Positions 8,282 to 16,627 of a stretch of 64,000 bases of DNA are shown one piece after another; the stretch's first letter is position 1, and the number at the start of each line of letters is the position of its first letter. Source of the DNA: Streptosporangium lutulentum (GTDB lineage: Bacteria; Actinomycetota; Actinomycetes; Streptosporangiales; Streptosporangiaceae); NCBI RefSeq assembly GCF_030811455.1, contig NZ_JAUSQU010000001.1, forward strand, positions 9,982,001-10,046,000. Direction: 5' to 3'. The position numbers were made by a program, and so were the translations under genes. Below the pieces are notes generated by a model, which was given only the letters and a program-made list of their open reading frames with translations, did no database searches and was not told where the DNA came from.

Positions 8282-8894
8282 CCGGGATCACGGACGCCTT
8301 CCAGCGTGCGTGCGAAAGGTGATCCCGTCCGGGAAAGGCGTCTTGTCGTCCAGGAAAACATCCGATCAAGGGAATTCCGGAGATTCCCCCTTTACGGCCG
8401 CGGCCCGCTTGTCCGGGGCGCGGATGAACCGCAGAAAGCGGAATCGTGGTCACGGTGGATTGCCCGGAACCGTTGCCGCCCGCGTCGTTTCCCGGGGCGT
8501 CGGCGCCGACCGGTCGCCTTTCTCCCGATCCGGCGGACCGCGCATATGCGGGCTTAATTCGAAAAGCGCGCGATTTGGAAGATCCATCGAGATTCACCGA
8601 GGTAGCGGGTGATTTCCTCGGGTGATCGCCGACGGCGGGAAGGTCCGCGACGGGCCGTTCTCCTGTCCTTGGGAAAAGGGCGAAGGGAGGAGAAGGTAAG
8701 CGATGCGGGCCGTTCCCGATAATGGAAGATTTGTGATCGACGACCCGTGACGCGCGTGACGAATTCGCCGGTGGGTGACCCCGGCTGATCGAGCCGATCG
8801 AAACCCGGCGGTTGGAGGCGGACCTCGGCGGACCCCGGCGGGCCCGTGCCGATTCGCCGGGTCGCCGGGTCGCCGGCGAACGGCCGAGGAGATC
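8282..8894. other. Long convergent intergenic region, no gene seen
   Basis: 613 bp between the converging TrmH and D,D-carboxypeptidase genes. Open frames (for example 8306-8612 on the plus strand and 8238-8597 on the minus strand) show no family features, no good ribosome-binding sites and weak codon bias. No strong hairpin was found. It is unusually long for a convergent gap in this window. Confidence 0.5.
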
Positions 8895-9881
8895 TCAGAG
8901 GTCGATGTCGTCGATCGTGGTCTGCTCGCTCGCCCAGTCGAGGAGCCGGGTCGCGGTCTGGAAGCGCCGGTCGGCGTTGGACTCGCCGAGGATGACCCCG
9001 ATGAGCCGATGGCCGTCGCGGTCGGCGGCGAACGACAGGCAGTACCCGGCGGCGTTGGTGTAGCCGGTCTTGAGCCCCAGCGCGCCGGGCGCCTTGCCGA
9101 GCAGCTTGTTGGAGTTGGTCCAGGTGTGCGCCCGGTGAGACCTGGTCTTCGTCACGGCGTGGCGCCCGGCGGAGGCGATGATCCGCAGCGTCGGGTCGCG
9201 GAGCGCGATGTCGGCGAGCTTGGCCTGGTCCCGGGCGGTGGAGTAGCCGGGGCTCGGTTTGGGCAGCCCGTCGGGGTTGGCGTAGCGGGTGTCGGCCAGC
9301 CCGAGGGAACGGGCCGCGAGGTTCATCTTGGCGACGAACCTGGCGTTGCCCGGACCGTAGACGCGGGCCAGCGCGTGGGACGCGTCCGCCCCGGAGGGGA
9401 GCATCACCCCGTAGAGCAGGTCTCTGACGGTCAGGCGCTCCCCTGAGCGCAGACCGGCGTGCGTCGCCCCGTTGGCCGAGGCGTGCTTCACATCTTCGGC
9501 CTTGACCGTCACGGTGTCGCTCAACGTCGCCTCCCGCAGCACGACGTACGCCGTCATGACCTTGGTCAGGCTGGCCACCGGCATCCGCTTGGCGGCCTGC
9601 TTGCTGAGGTGGACCGTTCCCGACGTGGCGTCGAACAGGTAGGCGGCTCGTCCGGGAACCGGGGGAACGGCACGGTGGTCGAGTCGTCCGGCGGCTCGCC
9701 GGATCTGGGCGGGCGCGGCAGGCCCGGCCGTCCGGGTGATCGTCGCGAGTCCGCCGGTCGGGGCGAGCGTTGTGAGCGTGTCGGCCTCGGCCGGCGAGAT
9801 GGAGCCGGTGGCCAGAGTGGCCACGGTGACCAGCGCGGTGCAGACAATCAGGTGCATTCCCCTGGTTCGCATGCGAATCAT
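8895..9881 (-). CDS. D-alanyl-D-alanine carboxypeptidase, peptidase family S11
   Basis: Exported penicillin-binding protein trimming peptidoglycan stem peptides (328 residues from ATG 9881). It has a basic and hydrophobic signal sequence ending near SPAEA, then the active-site SLTK (about residue 105), a second motif SGA in place of the usual SGN, and LKTGYTNAAG (KTG box). An SGC variant of the second motif is known in Streptomyces K15-type enzymes, so SGA is a departure at the same position. Upstream in-frame TTG (9902) is possible but has no ribosome-binding site. An inverted repeat lies just in front of the gene. Confidence 0.9.
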   Translation of the reverse strand: MIRMRTRGMHLIVCTALVTVATLATGSISPAEADTLTTLAPTGGLATITRTAGPAAPAQIRRAAGRLDHRAVPPVPGRAAYLFDATSGTVHLSKQAAKRMPVASLTKVMTAYVVLREATLSDTVTVKAEDVKHASANGATHAGLRSGERLTVRDLLYGVMLPSGADASHALARVYGPGNARFVAKMNLAARSLGLADTRYANPDGLPKPSPGYSTARDQAKLADIALRDPTLRIIASAGRHAVTKTRSHRAHTWTNSNKLLGKAPGALGLKTGYTNAAGYCLSFAADRDGHRLIGVILGESNADRRFQTATRLLDWASEQTTIDDIDL

Positions 9882-9900
9882 GGTGGCAGAGCCTGCTGCC

Positions 9901-9922
9901 AAAGTGCGTAACTTGGCACTTT
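9901..9922. promoter_or_regulatory. Inverted repeat upstream of the D,D-carboxypeptidase gene
   Basis: AAAGTGC, 8-bp spacer, GCACTTT: perfect 7-bp arms, 20 bp upstream of the chosen ATG and within the 66-bp gap to the DedA gene. It looks like a dimeric-repressor operator. The cognate regulator is not identifiable. Confidence 0.45.
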
Positions 9923-9947
9923 AGCTATGGAAATGTTGACATCGGTG

Positions 9948-10511
9948 TCACGCGGAGGTGAGCTGCTCCGCCTCGCGCCGCGCGGCCCTGCGGCGGCGCC
10001 GGTGGACGAACCCGATGATCGCGGCGATGACCGCCACGGCGACCGTGCCGGCCAGGATCGGCGACTGCGCGGCCAGCTTCAGCCAGCCCCAGATCACCGT
10101 GTAGAGGCCGAAGGAGGTCACCGGCACCCAGGTCAGGCAGCCCAGCGCGCTGGCCACGACGTACCACGGATAGGAGATCCGCAGGACCCCGGCCACCCAG
10201 GGCAGGGTGTGGCGCAGGCCGGGCACCCAGAAGCAGGCGTAGACGGCGAGCGCGCCCCACTTCTCGACGACCTTCTCGACCCGCAGGATGTTCGGCTGGC
10301 CGATTCTCCTGCCCAGGCGCGAGGTGTAGAGCCTGGATCCCAGGACATGGCCGATCCAGTAATAGGCCTGGAACGCGCCGAAGAGGGCGATCGCCCCGAT
10401 GACGACCCAGAACCACAGGGGCAGGCCGGTGAGCCAGGTCCACAGCGTGCTCACGAAGGAGACCGGGGCGGGCTCGGAGGCGCCCGCCGCAACCCGTCGC
10501 ATGCCGAACAT
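9948..10511 (-). CDS. DedA family (VTT domain) membrane protein
   Basis: A 187-residue protein with a first membrane helix at about 25-45, the DedA/VTT core (RVEKVVEKWGALAVYACFWVPGLRHTLPWVAGVLRISYPWYVVASALG) and two further helices before a basic tail. The PG-x-R-x3-P-x2-AG signature is present (VPGLRHTLPWVAG), although the Arg usually preceding PG is a Trp here. DedA proteins are linked to lipid carrier flipping and envelope homeostasis. ATG 10511 preceded by GAGGTGG is preferred to GTG 10526. It is followed 66 bp downstream by the carboxypeptidase gene, consistent with a shared envelope role. Confidence 0.85.
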   Translation of the reverse strand: MFGMRRVAAGASEPAPVSFVSTLWTWLTGLPLWFWVVIGAIALFGAFQAYYWIGHVLGSRLYTSRLGRRIGQPNILRVEKVVEKWGALAVYACFWVPGLRHTLPWVAGVLRISYPWYVVASALGCLTWVPVTSFGLYTVIWGWLKLAAQSPILAGTVAVAVIAAIIGFVHRRRRRAARREAEQLTSA

Positions 10512-10671
10512 CACCACCTCGCTCACCCCCTGGTCTTACCTGATATTAGGCCAGGCTTACCTGTTTCCACACGGGTGGAGCCCTTGAAAGGACATCAAGG
10601 AGGCGGTCTCGGCAAGAGAAGACCAAGGACGGGGCACTGCAAGCGGACATCAAGCAGAGATCAAGCATCCC

Positions 10672-10708
10672 GGCGTACACCTGTGAGCAACGAAGAAAGG
10701 TGTACGCC
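10672..10708 (+). promoter_or_regulatory. Perfect hairpin covering the ribosome-binding site
   Basis: GGCGTACACCT (10672-10682) and AGGTGTACGCC (10698-10708) form a perfect 11-bp inverted repeat around a 15-base loop. The 3' arm carries the AAAGG ribosome-binding site and ends on the base before the ATG at 10709. In RNA it would hide the start site; in DNA it could be an operator. Confidence 0.7.
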
Positions 10709-11227
10709 ATGAGTCCGCGAAGCAGCATTACGCCAGTGGTGGCGAGTGGAGCCGCGAATGTCGTGAAGCTGCTGATCGCCACGCTCGCCTTCGCCGGTGC
10801 CTACGTGGGGGTGGAGGCCTCTCAGGGCGCCTCCGTCCGGGCGCCGGTGGGCGTGGACGCGGAGGCACCCGTGCACACGGTGACCCTGTCCGCGGAGTCA
10901 CTGCCGGTCGTCGCCGAGAAGATCCCGACGGTGGGCACGATCACCGTCACCGCGCTCGGCGCGTGCGACAGGCCGTACCGGATCCAGAGCGTGATCGACA
11001 ACGCCCACCCCGAGAAAGTCGTCTCCTACGGCTGGCGCCTGCAGCGCTGGAGCGAGGCCACCCGGAGCTGGCGGCCTTACCTGAGCGCGCACTCCGGTTT
11101 CATCGGCGAGAGCCAGACCGCCGAGTGGGAGCCGCGCGTCGTCGGCAACCCGGGCTGGTACCGGGCCGTGCTGGCGGTCTCCGGCGAGGCTCCCCTGCGT
11201 GGCGAGAGGTTTTTCGTCAGTTGCTGA
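10709..11227 (+). CDS. Small exported protein of unknown function
   Basis: A 172-residue protein with an N-terminal hydrophobic segment (about 16-36, signal peptide or anchor) and a polar remainder with two Cys (ALGACDRPYR and the C-terminal FVSC), possibly a disulfide. The middle (YGWRLQRWSEATRSWRPYLS, GWYRAVLAVSG) suggests a beta-rich extracytoplasmic domain. I do not recognise the family. The start is uncertain between ATG 10709 and GTG 10700; AAAGG fits the ATG. The gene is preceded by a hairpin that overlaps its ribosome-binding site and its last 11 bases overlap the convergent SARP gene. Confidence 0.7.
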   Translation: MSPRSSITPVVASGAANVVKLLIATLAFAGAYVGVEASQGASVRAPVGVDAEAPVHTVTLSAESLPVVAEKIPTVGTITVTALGACDRPYRIQSVIDNAHPEKVVSYGWRLQRWSEATRSWRPYLSAHSGFIGESQTAEWEPRVVGNPGWYRAVLAVSGEAPLRGERFFVSC

Positions 11228-14200
11228 GGGAGCGCTGCGCCGCCTCCACCCAGCGGCCCACACCGACCCGCTGGGCCACCGAGAGGGCGTTCTCGTAATG
11301 GGGTTTCACCGCGTCGGTGAACCCCAGCCGCAGGGCCAGGTCGCCGAGGGTCAGCGCGACCGGCCACAGCGCCACCACACCGGTGCCCGCACCGGCGATC
11401 CGGTCGGCGAACGGCTTCAGCGTGTCGTAGGCCTCGATCATCCGCTCCCGGTCGTCCAGCAGCATGCCCGCCAGAGCCCGCCAGATCATCGCCAGCTCGT
11501 AGAGGAAGTCGGGACGCACGGGGGTCTTCACCGCGATGACGGCCCGCGCGTCGCGCAGGTGCCCCGCTGAGGCGAGTGCCACCGCGTAGGCGTCGAGGGT
11601 CCACTTGGCCCCGCGCTGATGGGCCTCGGCCAGCGGCTCCACCATCTCGGCGGCCTGGCCGTTGACCAGGTGCAGGCAGAACGTGGTGATCAGCGGCAGA
11701 TCCTGCCGGCCCTCCAGCATGCCCGCCTTGGCGGTCTGCCGGGCGGCGTCGCGGTAGGCGAGCGCCGCCCCGGCGAAGTCACCGGCGATCATCAGCCGTT
11801 GCCCGGCGTACCAGGCGACGACGGCGGCCGGCGCCGACAGTCCGTACTGCCTGGCCAGCCGCTCGGCGGAGGCCACATGCGCGTCGGCTTCGGCGAACGC
11901 GCCCGAGGCGGCCGCGCACTCCATCAGCACGAGATGGGCCAGGGCCTGGACCGCGACCTGGCCGGTCGCCTTGCCGACCCCCAGCAGCTCCTGGCCGATC
12001 ACCTCGCGCTCGCCGACCGGGGTGATGCCGTAGGACTGGCGCAGCCGCCCGCTCAGCGCCGTCGCCAGCAACCCGGGGTCGCCGCTCCGCCGGGCCAGTT
12101 CCTCGGCCTCCAGCGAGGCCTGCTCACCCCTGGGGGTGGCGGAGCCTTCCAGCTCCAGCGCGAGCGTGGCGAGCAGGCTCGCCCGCAGCGACTGCTCGCC
12201 CGCGGGCAGTTCGACCAGTGCCTGCTCGGCGACGTCGACGATCTCCCACGCGGTGCGGGTGAAGTCGCGGGCCATGCCCTTGTGCGGCACGGCCAGGGAC
12301 GCCGCCACGCGGGCGGTGAGTTCCAGATTGCCCAGCGGCAACGCCGCGTCCATCGCCTCGCGCCGTTGCCTGCGGGCCGCCGACATGTCGCCGCACAGCG
12401 CCAGGGCCTTGATCAGCCGCAGGGTCAGCAGCAGGCGTTCCCTGGTGCGGTCGGAGGTGTGGGTGATGCCGGACCGGTCGAAGGCGGCGATGGCCTGCGC
12501 CCACAGGGTGGCGGCCTCGCGGTGGGCGAAGCGGCGCTCGGCCTGTTCGGCGGCGAGCCCGGCGTAGTGCACCGCCTTGGTCGCGGTCTCGGCGGTTCCC
12601 GCCGCGTCGTAGTGGTGGGCCAGCGCCGCCACGTCGCCGGGATTGCGGTGCTCGATCGCCGCGGCCACCGCGGCGTGCAGCCGGGAGCGGCGCAGCCGGG
12701 AGGCGTCGGAGTAAAGGGTGTCGCGGACCAGGTCGTGGTCGAAGCGGAGCATGCCGGGCCCCGGCTCGGTGACCAGCCCGGCGAGGAGCGCGGCCTCGAC
12801 GGCGTCGACCACGGCGTCCTCGTCGACGGAGACGTCGACCAGCACGTCGACGTCGACGTCGCGGCCGATCACCGCGGCCTGCAACAGGATCTGCTGGGCG
12901 GCCGAGGGCAGCCGGGAGATCCGCCGCCGCAGCACGTCGCGGACGCCGGAGGGCACCCCGGAGATCACCTCGGCGGCCGTCGCGCGGTCGCTCACGGCCT
13001 CGGCGTCCAGCAGGCGCACCGTCTCACGGACGAAGAAGGGATTGCCGCCGGTTCGCTCGACGATGCTGTTGACGGCCTCCTCGTCCACCTCGCGCACACA
13101 GGTCGCCCGGACCAGCTCCGCCACGGCCTTGGGATCGAGGCCGGTGAGGCCCACCCGGACGGGACCGAGCCGGGCCAGCGCGGCGAGCACGTCGGCCTGC
13201 TGGTCGCTCAGCTCGCTGTCACGGCAGGTGAGCACCAGCAGCACTCGGCTGGTGGACAGCAGGCTGGGCAGCGCGCGAAGCAGCGCGAGGGTCTGGTCGT
13301 CGGCCCAGTGCAGATCCTCAAGGGTCAGCAGGATCGGCGTCTCCTTGGCGACGGCGGCGAGATATCCGCCCACCGCCCGGTGCAGCCGGAAACCGCCGGA
13401 GACCTCGTCGTCGGGCTCGGGGGCCGCGTCGTCCAGAAGCGGGGCCAGCAGCTGGGCGTACTCGCCCGGACCGGCCACGTTGACCAGCGTGCGGAGGATC
13501 TCCACCCACGCCCAGCCGGGAGGCGTGGCGCTGCTGTCGGGACAGGCGCCGGAGGCGATGCCCCAGCCGTCGTCGGAGAGCCGTTTGATGAGCTGGAGGA
13601 CCAGGGTGGTCTTGCCCGCGCCCGCGTCGCCGCTGATCACCGCGACGGTGAAGCGCCCGCTCCTGGCCGCGGCCGTGGTCAGCCTGGCCAGCTCGGCGTC
13701 GCGGCCGACGAACGGCTCGGGCTCCAGCGGAGGCAGCTCCACCGGGGTGGCCGTGGGCCGGGGCGGCCAGGTGTCGGCGGACACCGCCGAGCGCTGCCGG
13801 GCGGCCTGCGGAACGAAGAGCTGGAGGCCCGGGTCCTGGGCCAGGATGTCGGATTCCAGCTTGCGCAGCGCCGGGCCCGGGTCGATGCCCAGCTCGTCGG
13901 CGAGGATCGTGCGGGCCTTGCGCAGCGCCGCCAGCGCGTCGCCCTGCCGTCCGCCCCGGTAGAGGCCGAGGGCGAGCAGCCGCCATCCCTCCTCGCGGAG
14001 CGGATGCTCGGTGGTCAGCGCCTCCAGGTCGGGCACCACCTCCGAGGGCATGCCCATGCGCAGGCCGCTGTCGGCATGCCGCTCGCGGGCCACCAGGCGC
14101 AGCTCGGTCAGCCGGTTGACCTCGGCCTCGGCCCACGGCTGGTCGGCGAAGTCGGAGTACGGGGTGCCGCGCCACAGGCCCAGCGCCTTCTCCAGGCGGA

Positions 14201-14597
14201 CCCGTGCCGAGGAGGGGTCGTCGCCCTCCAGTTGCTCTCCGGCGCTGCGGACCAGCGTCTCGAAGCGGAGCGCGTCGACCTGGTCGGGGGCGACGCGCAG
14301 CGCGTAGCCGGAGGCCACGGTGACCAGCAGCCGGTTGGGGCCCCCGCGTGGACGGCCGGGTTCGAGGACCCGGCGCAGCCGGGAGATGTAGACCTGCAGA
14401 CCGGACTGCGCGCCCTTGGCGGCGTCGTCGTCCCACAGGTCGTACAGGAGGGAGTCGACGGGCACGACCTGTCCGCGTGCCACGAGTAAACGGGCGAGGA
14501 CGGCCCGTTGCCGTAACCCGCCTAGGTCGAGCTCGTCATCATGTGAATGCGCCTCGACCGGACCCAGAACCCGGAACGCCACCATGTCAGCCGCCAC
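11217..14597 (-). CDS. Large SARP-family regulator with ATPase and TPR-like domains
   Basis: A 1126-residue AfsR/SARP-type transcription regulator. Residues about 5-100 form the winged-helix OmpR-like DNA-binding domain (FRVLGPVEA, QVYISRLRRVLEPG, VTVASGYALRV), followed by the bacterial transcriptional activation domain (about 105-250), a STAND/AAA ATPase with Walker A GDAGAGKTTLV and LLTLEDLHWADDQT, and a long alpha-helical C-terminus resembling TPR repeats. Such proteins often sense ligands and activate secondary metabolism. No biosynthetic cluster sits next to it, so its regulon is unknown. Start is GTG 14597 or ATG 14585. It ends in an 11-base convergent overlap. Confidence 0.9.
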   Translation of the reverse strand: MAADMVAFRVLGPVEAHSHDDELDLGGLRQRAVLARLLVARGQVVPVDSLLYDLWDDDAAKGAQSGLQVYISRLRRVLEPGRPRGGPNRLLVTVASGYALRVAPDQVDALRFETLVRSAGEQLEGDDPSSARVRLEKALGLWRGTPYSDFADQPWAEAEVNRLTELRLVARERHADSGLRMGMPSEVVPDLEALTTEHPLREEGWRLLALGLYRGGRQGDALAALRKARTILADELGIDPGPALRKLESDILAQDPGLQLFVPQAARQRSAVSADTWPPRPTATPVELPPLEPEPFVGRDAELARLTTAAARSGRFTVAVISGDAGAGKTTLVLQLIKRLSDDGWGIASGACPDSSATPPGWAWVEILRTLVNVAGPGEYAQLLAPLLDDAAPEPDDEVSGGFRLHRAVGGYLAAVAKETPILLTLEDLHWADDQTLALLRALPSLLSTSRVLLVLTCRDSELSDQQADVLAALARLGPVRVGLTGLDPKAVAELVRATCVREVDEEAVNSIVERTGGNPFFVRETVRLLDAEAVSDRATAAEVISGVPSGVRDVLRRRISRLPSAAQQILLQAAVIGRDVDVDVLVDVSVDEDAVVDAVEAALLAGLVTEPGPGMLRFDHDLVRDTLYSDASRLRRSRLHAAVAAAIEHRNPGDVAALAHHYDAAGTAETATKAVHYAGLAAEQAERRFAHREAATLWAQAIAAFDRSGITHTSDRTRERLLLTLRLIKALALCGDMSAARRQRREAMDAALPLGNLELTARVAASLAVPHKGMARDFTRTAWEIVDVAEQALVELPAGEQSLRASLLATLALELEGSATPRGEQASLEAEELARRSGDPGLLATALSGRLRQSYGITPVGEREVIGQELLGVGKATGQVAVQALAHLVLMECAAASGAFAEADAHVASAERLARQYGLSAPAAVVAWYAGQRLMIAGDFAGAALAYRDAARQTAKAGMLEGRQDLPLITTFCLHLVNGQAAEMVEPLAEAHQRGAKWTLDAYAVALASAGHLRDARAVIAVKTPVRPDFLYELAMIWRALAGMLLDDRERMIEAYDTLKPFADRIAGAGTGVVALWPVALTLGDLALRLGFTDAVKPHYENALSVAQRVGVGRWVEAAQRSLSN

Positions 14598-14638
14598 GCT
14601 ATGCGGGCCTTTGAATCACGCACAAGGTATTTCCCAAT

Positions 14639-15700
14639 CTAGCGGCTGATCGGCTCCTTTTCAGGGGCCTGGGTGGAGTTCTCACGCCGGCGAAGGAATG
14701 CCCACGCGCCAAGCGCCAGCCCACCGAAGGGGATTTCGACAGTGTAGGTCCAGAAGCCGAAAAGCAGGGCGGCGGCGGCCGCGGAATCGAGGGGTGCTCC
14801 GAAGTAAACCAGCGCGCCGCTCGTGCCCGCCTCCATTATCCCCATTCCGCTGGGGGTCACCAAAGCCGTTGTGAGAACCCTCGACAGGGCGAAGACCGCG
14901 ATCGACTGCGCCAGGCCGGGATAGGCGCCGGTCGCGTGCAGGCAGCAGACCAGGATCAGCCACTGGAACCCGAGAAAGAAGATCATGCCGAGGGTCAGCC
15001 CCGGCCAGCGGGTCCGTACGATCGCGGAGGTGTCGGCGCGCAGCTTCCGCAGCGCCTCGGAGAGGGCGTGCTCGGCCGGCCGGATCCTGCGGGGAACCAC
15101 TCGCGCGAGGCCGTCGAGGGCGCGGCCGAGGACGGCGGCGGCGCGGTCCCAGAAGAGGGCGACGGTCACCACGGCGACCAGGACCAGGATGGACAGCACG
15201 CCTGCCCAGGCCGCGTTGGCCACGGCGGGGCTGAGCCGCTGCCCGCTGAACAGCAGGGCGACGATGCCCGCGGCGGGCAGGAGGAACCGGAACAGGGTGT
15301 TCCAGATGCCGCTGGTCAGCGTTGACACCACGACGGCCCGGGTCGGGAAGCCCCACCCCTTGGTCAACGCGAAGGTCACCGCGACCCCGGCCGCGCCGCC
15401 GAACGGGAGCAGGTTGCTCACCGCGCTGCCGCCGGCGTTCAGCACCAGGGCCTGCGGATGGGTCAGCCCGGGCAGGGAGGCGGTCAGCACGAACGTGTAG
15501 GCCAGCAGGCTGAGCAGCCAGACCGCGGCCATCAGCGCGATCGCCTGCGGGCTCAACGCGGAGAACTGGGCGTAGATCTGGGCCCAGGAGACCTGCTGGC
15601 CGGTCAGCGCCCTTACCAGTTGCGGCATGAAGACAACGAGTGTGACGGCCAACGTCAGCGACACGACTGACAGCCCGATCTGTCCCCATCTGTTCTTCAC
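14639..15700 (-). CDS. Flippase-like integral membrane protein (LPG synthase TM / UPF0104 type)
   Basis: A 353-residue polytopic protein with about eight membrane helices matching the lysylphosphatidylglycerol-synthase transmembrane/UPF0104 superfamily: GGSAVSNLLPFGGAAGVAVTFAL in the first half and TPSGMGIMEAGTSGALVYFGAP near the C-terminus are characteristic. It lacks the soluble aminoacyl-transferase domain, so it is a stand-alone membrane module of the kind encoded beside glycosyltransferases and probably handles lipid-linked sugars. It lies just downstream of the PIG-L deacetylase gene on the same strand (34-bp gap), supporting a shared glycolipid pathway (inference). Confidence 0.87.
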   Translation of the reverse strand: MKNRWGQIGLSVVSLTLAVTLVVFMPQLVRALTGQQVSWAQIYAQFSALSPQAIALMAAVWLLSLLAYTFVLTASLPGLTHPQALVLNAGGSAVSNLLPFGGAAGVAVTFALTKGWGFPTRAVVVSTLTSGIWNTLFRFLLPAAGIVALLFSGQRLSPAVANAAWAGVLSILVLVAVVTVALFWDRAAAVLGRALDGLARVVPRRIRPAEHALSEALRKLRADTSAIVRTRWPGLTLGMIFFLGFQWLILVCCLHATGAYPGLAQSIAVFALSRVLTTALVTPSGMGIMEAGTSGALVYFGAPLDSAAAAALLFGFWTYTVEIPFGGLALGAWAFLRRRENSTQAPEKEPISR

Positions 15701-15734
15701 GTAACCCCCCTGACCAAGTGTGCCGGTCCGAATC

Positions 15735-16556
15735 TCATCCTTTGGGAGGATTTTCGAAAGGGTGCCTCAACCTGGTGCCCGGAGGAACATCGCGCCGGAC
15801 GTACCACTCGGTGCCGAAGACGAGACGGTAGAGCGGCTGGGGGATCTTGAGCATCACCCCCAGCGTGCGGGTGTCCGCGCCGGTGGCCTGGGAGGCGTGG
15901 GCCGCCATGCTCGCCCTCTTCTGGCGGGCGAAGCGCCGCACGTTGACCCGGTGGGTGATCGCCTCGCCGGGGGAGTATGCCCGCTCGAAGGCTCGGACGT
16001 CGAGGGCGGGGTAGAACCTCCGGACGAGTTTCAGCCCTTTGAGCAGGGGGTCGCGGTTGACCGTCGCCTCCAGCACGGCCGGGGTCCCCGCGATCTCGGC
16101 CGCCCGGCCGCCGACCCGGTGCACCTGGACGTGGTCGGGGTGCCCGTAGCCCCCCGCGGGGTCGTAGATCGTCAGCAGGTCGGCTCGCTCCTCGGTGAGG
16201 ATCGCGGCGAGCCGCCGGGCGGCCTCCTCGCCGTCGGCGTCGATGAAGGCGTTGTCCGGCCGGTCCTCGGCGATCCCGCCGCCGGGTGCCAGCCCGGAGT
16301 CGCCGTAACCGAGGTTGACCACTCGGGCGCAGCCGAGCGCCGCCGCCGATTTGTACAGTTCGGTGATCCGCGCGGCCCCCAGCGCCTCACCGGGTTCGAG
16401 GTCGGCCTGCCCGCGCTCGCCGGAGGTCGCCACGACGAGGACCACCCGATGCCCCTCGGCGGCGAGCATCGCCATGGTGCCCGAGGTCAGCAGGGCCTCG
16501 TCGTCGGGATGGGCATGGAAGAACACGGCTGTCCTGACGGTGCTGATGAGGCTCAC
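15735..16556 (-). CDS. PIG-L (LmbE) family zinc-dependent N-deacetylase
   Basis: A 273-residue deacetylase of the GlcNAc-PI/mycothiol MshB superfamily. Zinc-binding motifs are HAHPDDE near the N-terminus and HPDH (YGHPDHVQVHR) in the middle. Substrates in this family are N-acetylglucosamine-type sugars on lipids or small molecules. I choose GTG 16556 because it gives a normal family N-terminus (VSLISTVRTAVFFHAHPDDE); a GTG at 16592 is also in frame. The gene diverges from a GT4 glycosyltransferase and precedes the flippase-like gene. The sequence does not show the residues needed to call it MshB or Mca. Confidence 0.87.
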   Translation of the reverse strand: MSLISTVRTAVFFHAHPDDEALLTSGTMAMLAAEGHRVVLVVATSGERGQADLEPGEALGAARITELYKSAAALGCARVVNLGYGDSGLAPGGGIAEDRPDNAFIDADGEEAARRLAAILTEERADLLTIYDPAGGYGHPDHVQVHRVGGRAAEIAGTPAVLEATVNRDPLLKGLKLVRRFYPALDVRAFERAYSPGEAITHRVNVRRFARQKRASMAAHASQATGADTRTLGVMLKIPQPLYRLVFGTEWYVRRDVPPGTRLRHPFENPPKG

Positions 16557-16627
16557 TCCGTTCGCCCGGTGCGGATGCGCCCTTTCGAGCACGCAGGCAT
16601 AATCTCATGCGGGGCTACGCTGGCACG

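Noticed and set aside
8306..8612. Short open frames in the TrmH/carboxypeptidase gap
   Set aside because: No ribosome-binding site, family feature or consistent third-position G/C.
11619..14489. 956-codon open frame on the plus strand antisense to the SARP gene
   Set aside because: It is the mirror of a GC-biased gene; the protein has no domain pattern, while the minus strand encodes a full SARP/BTAD/ATPase protein.
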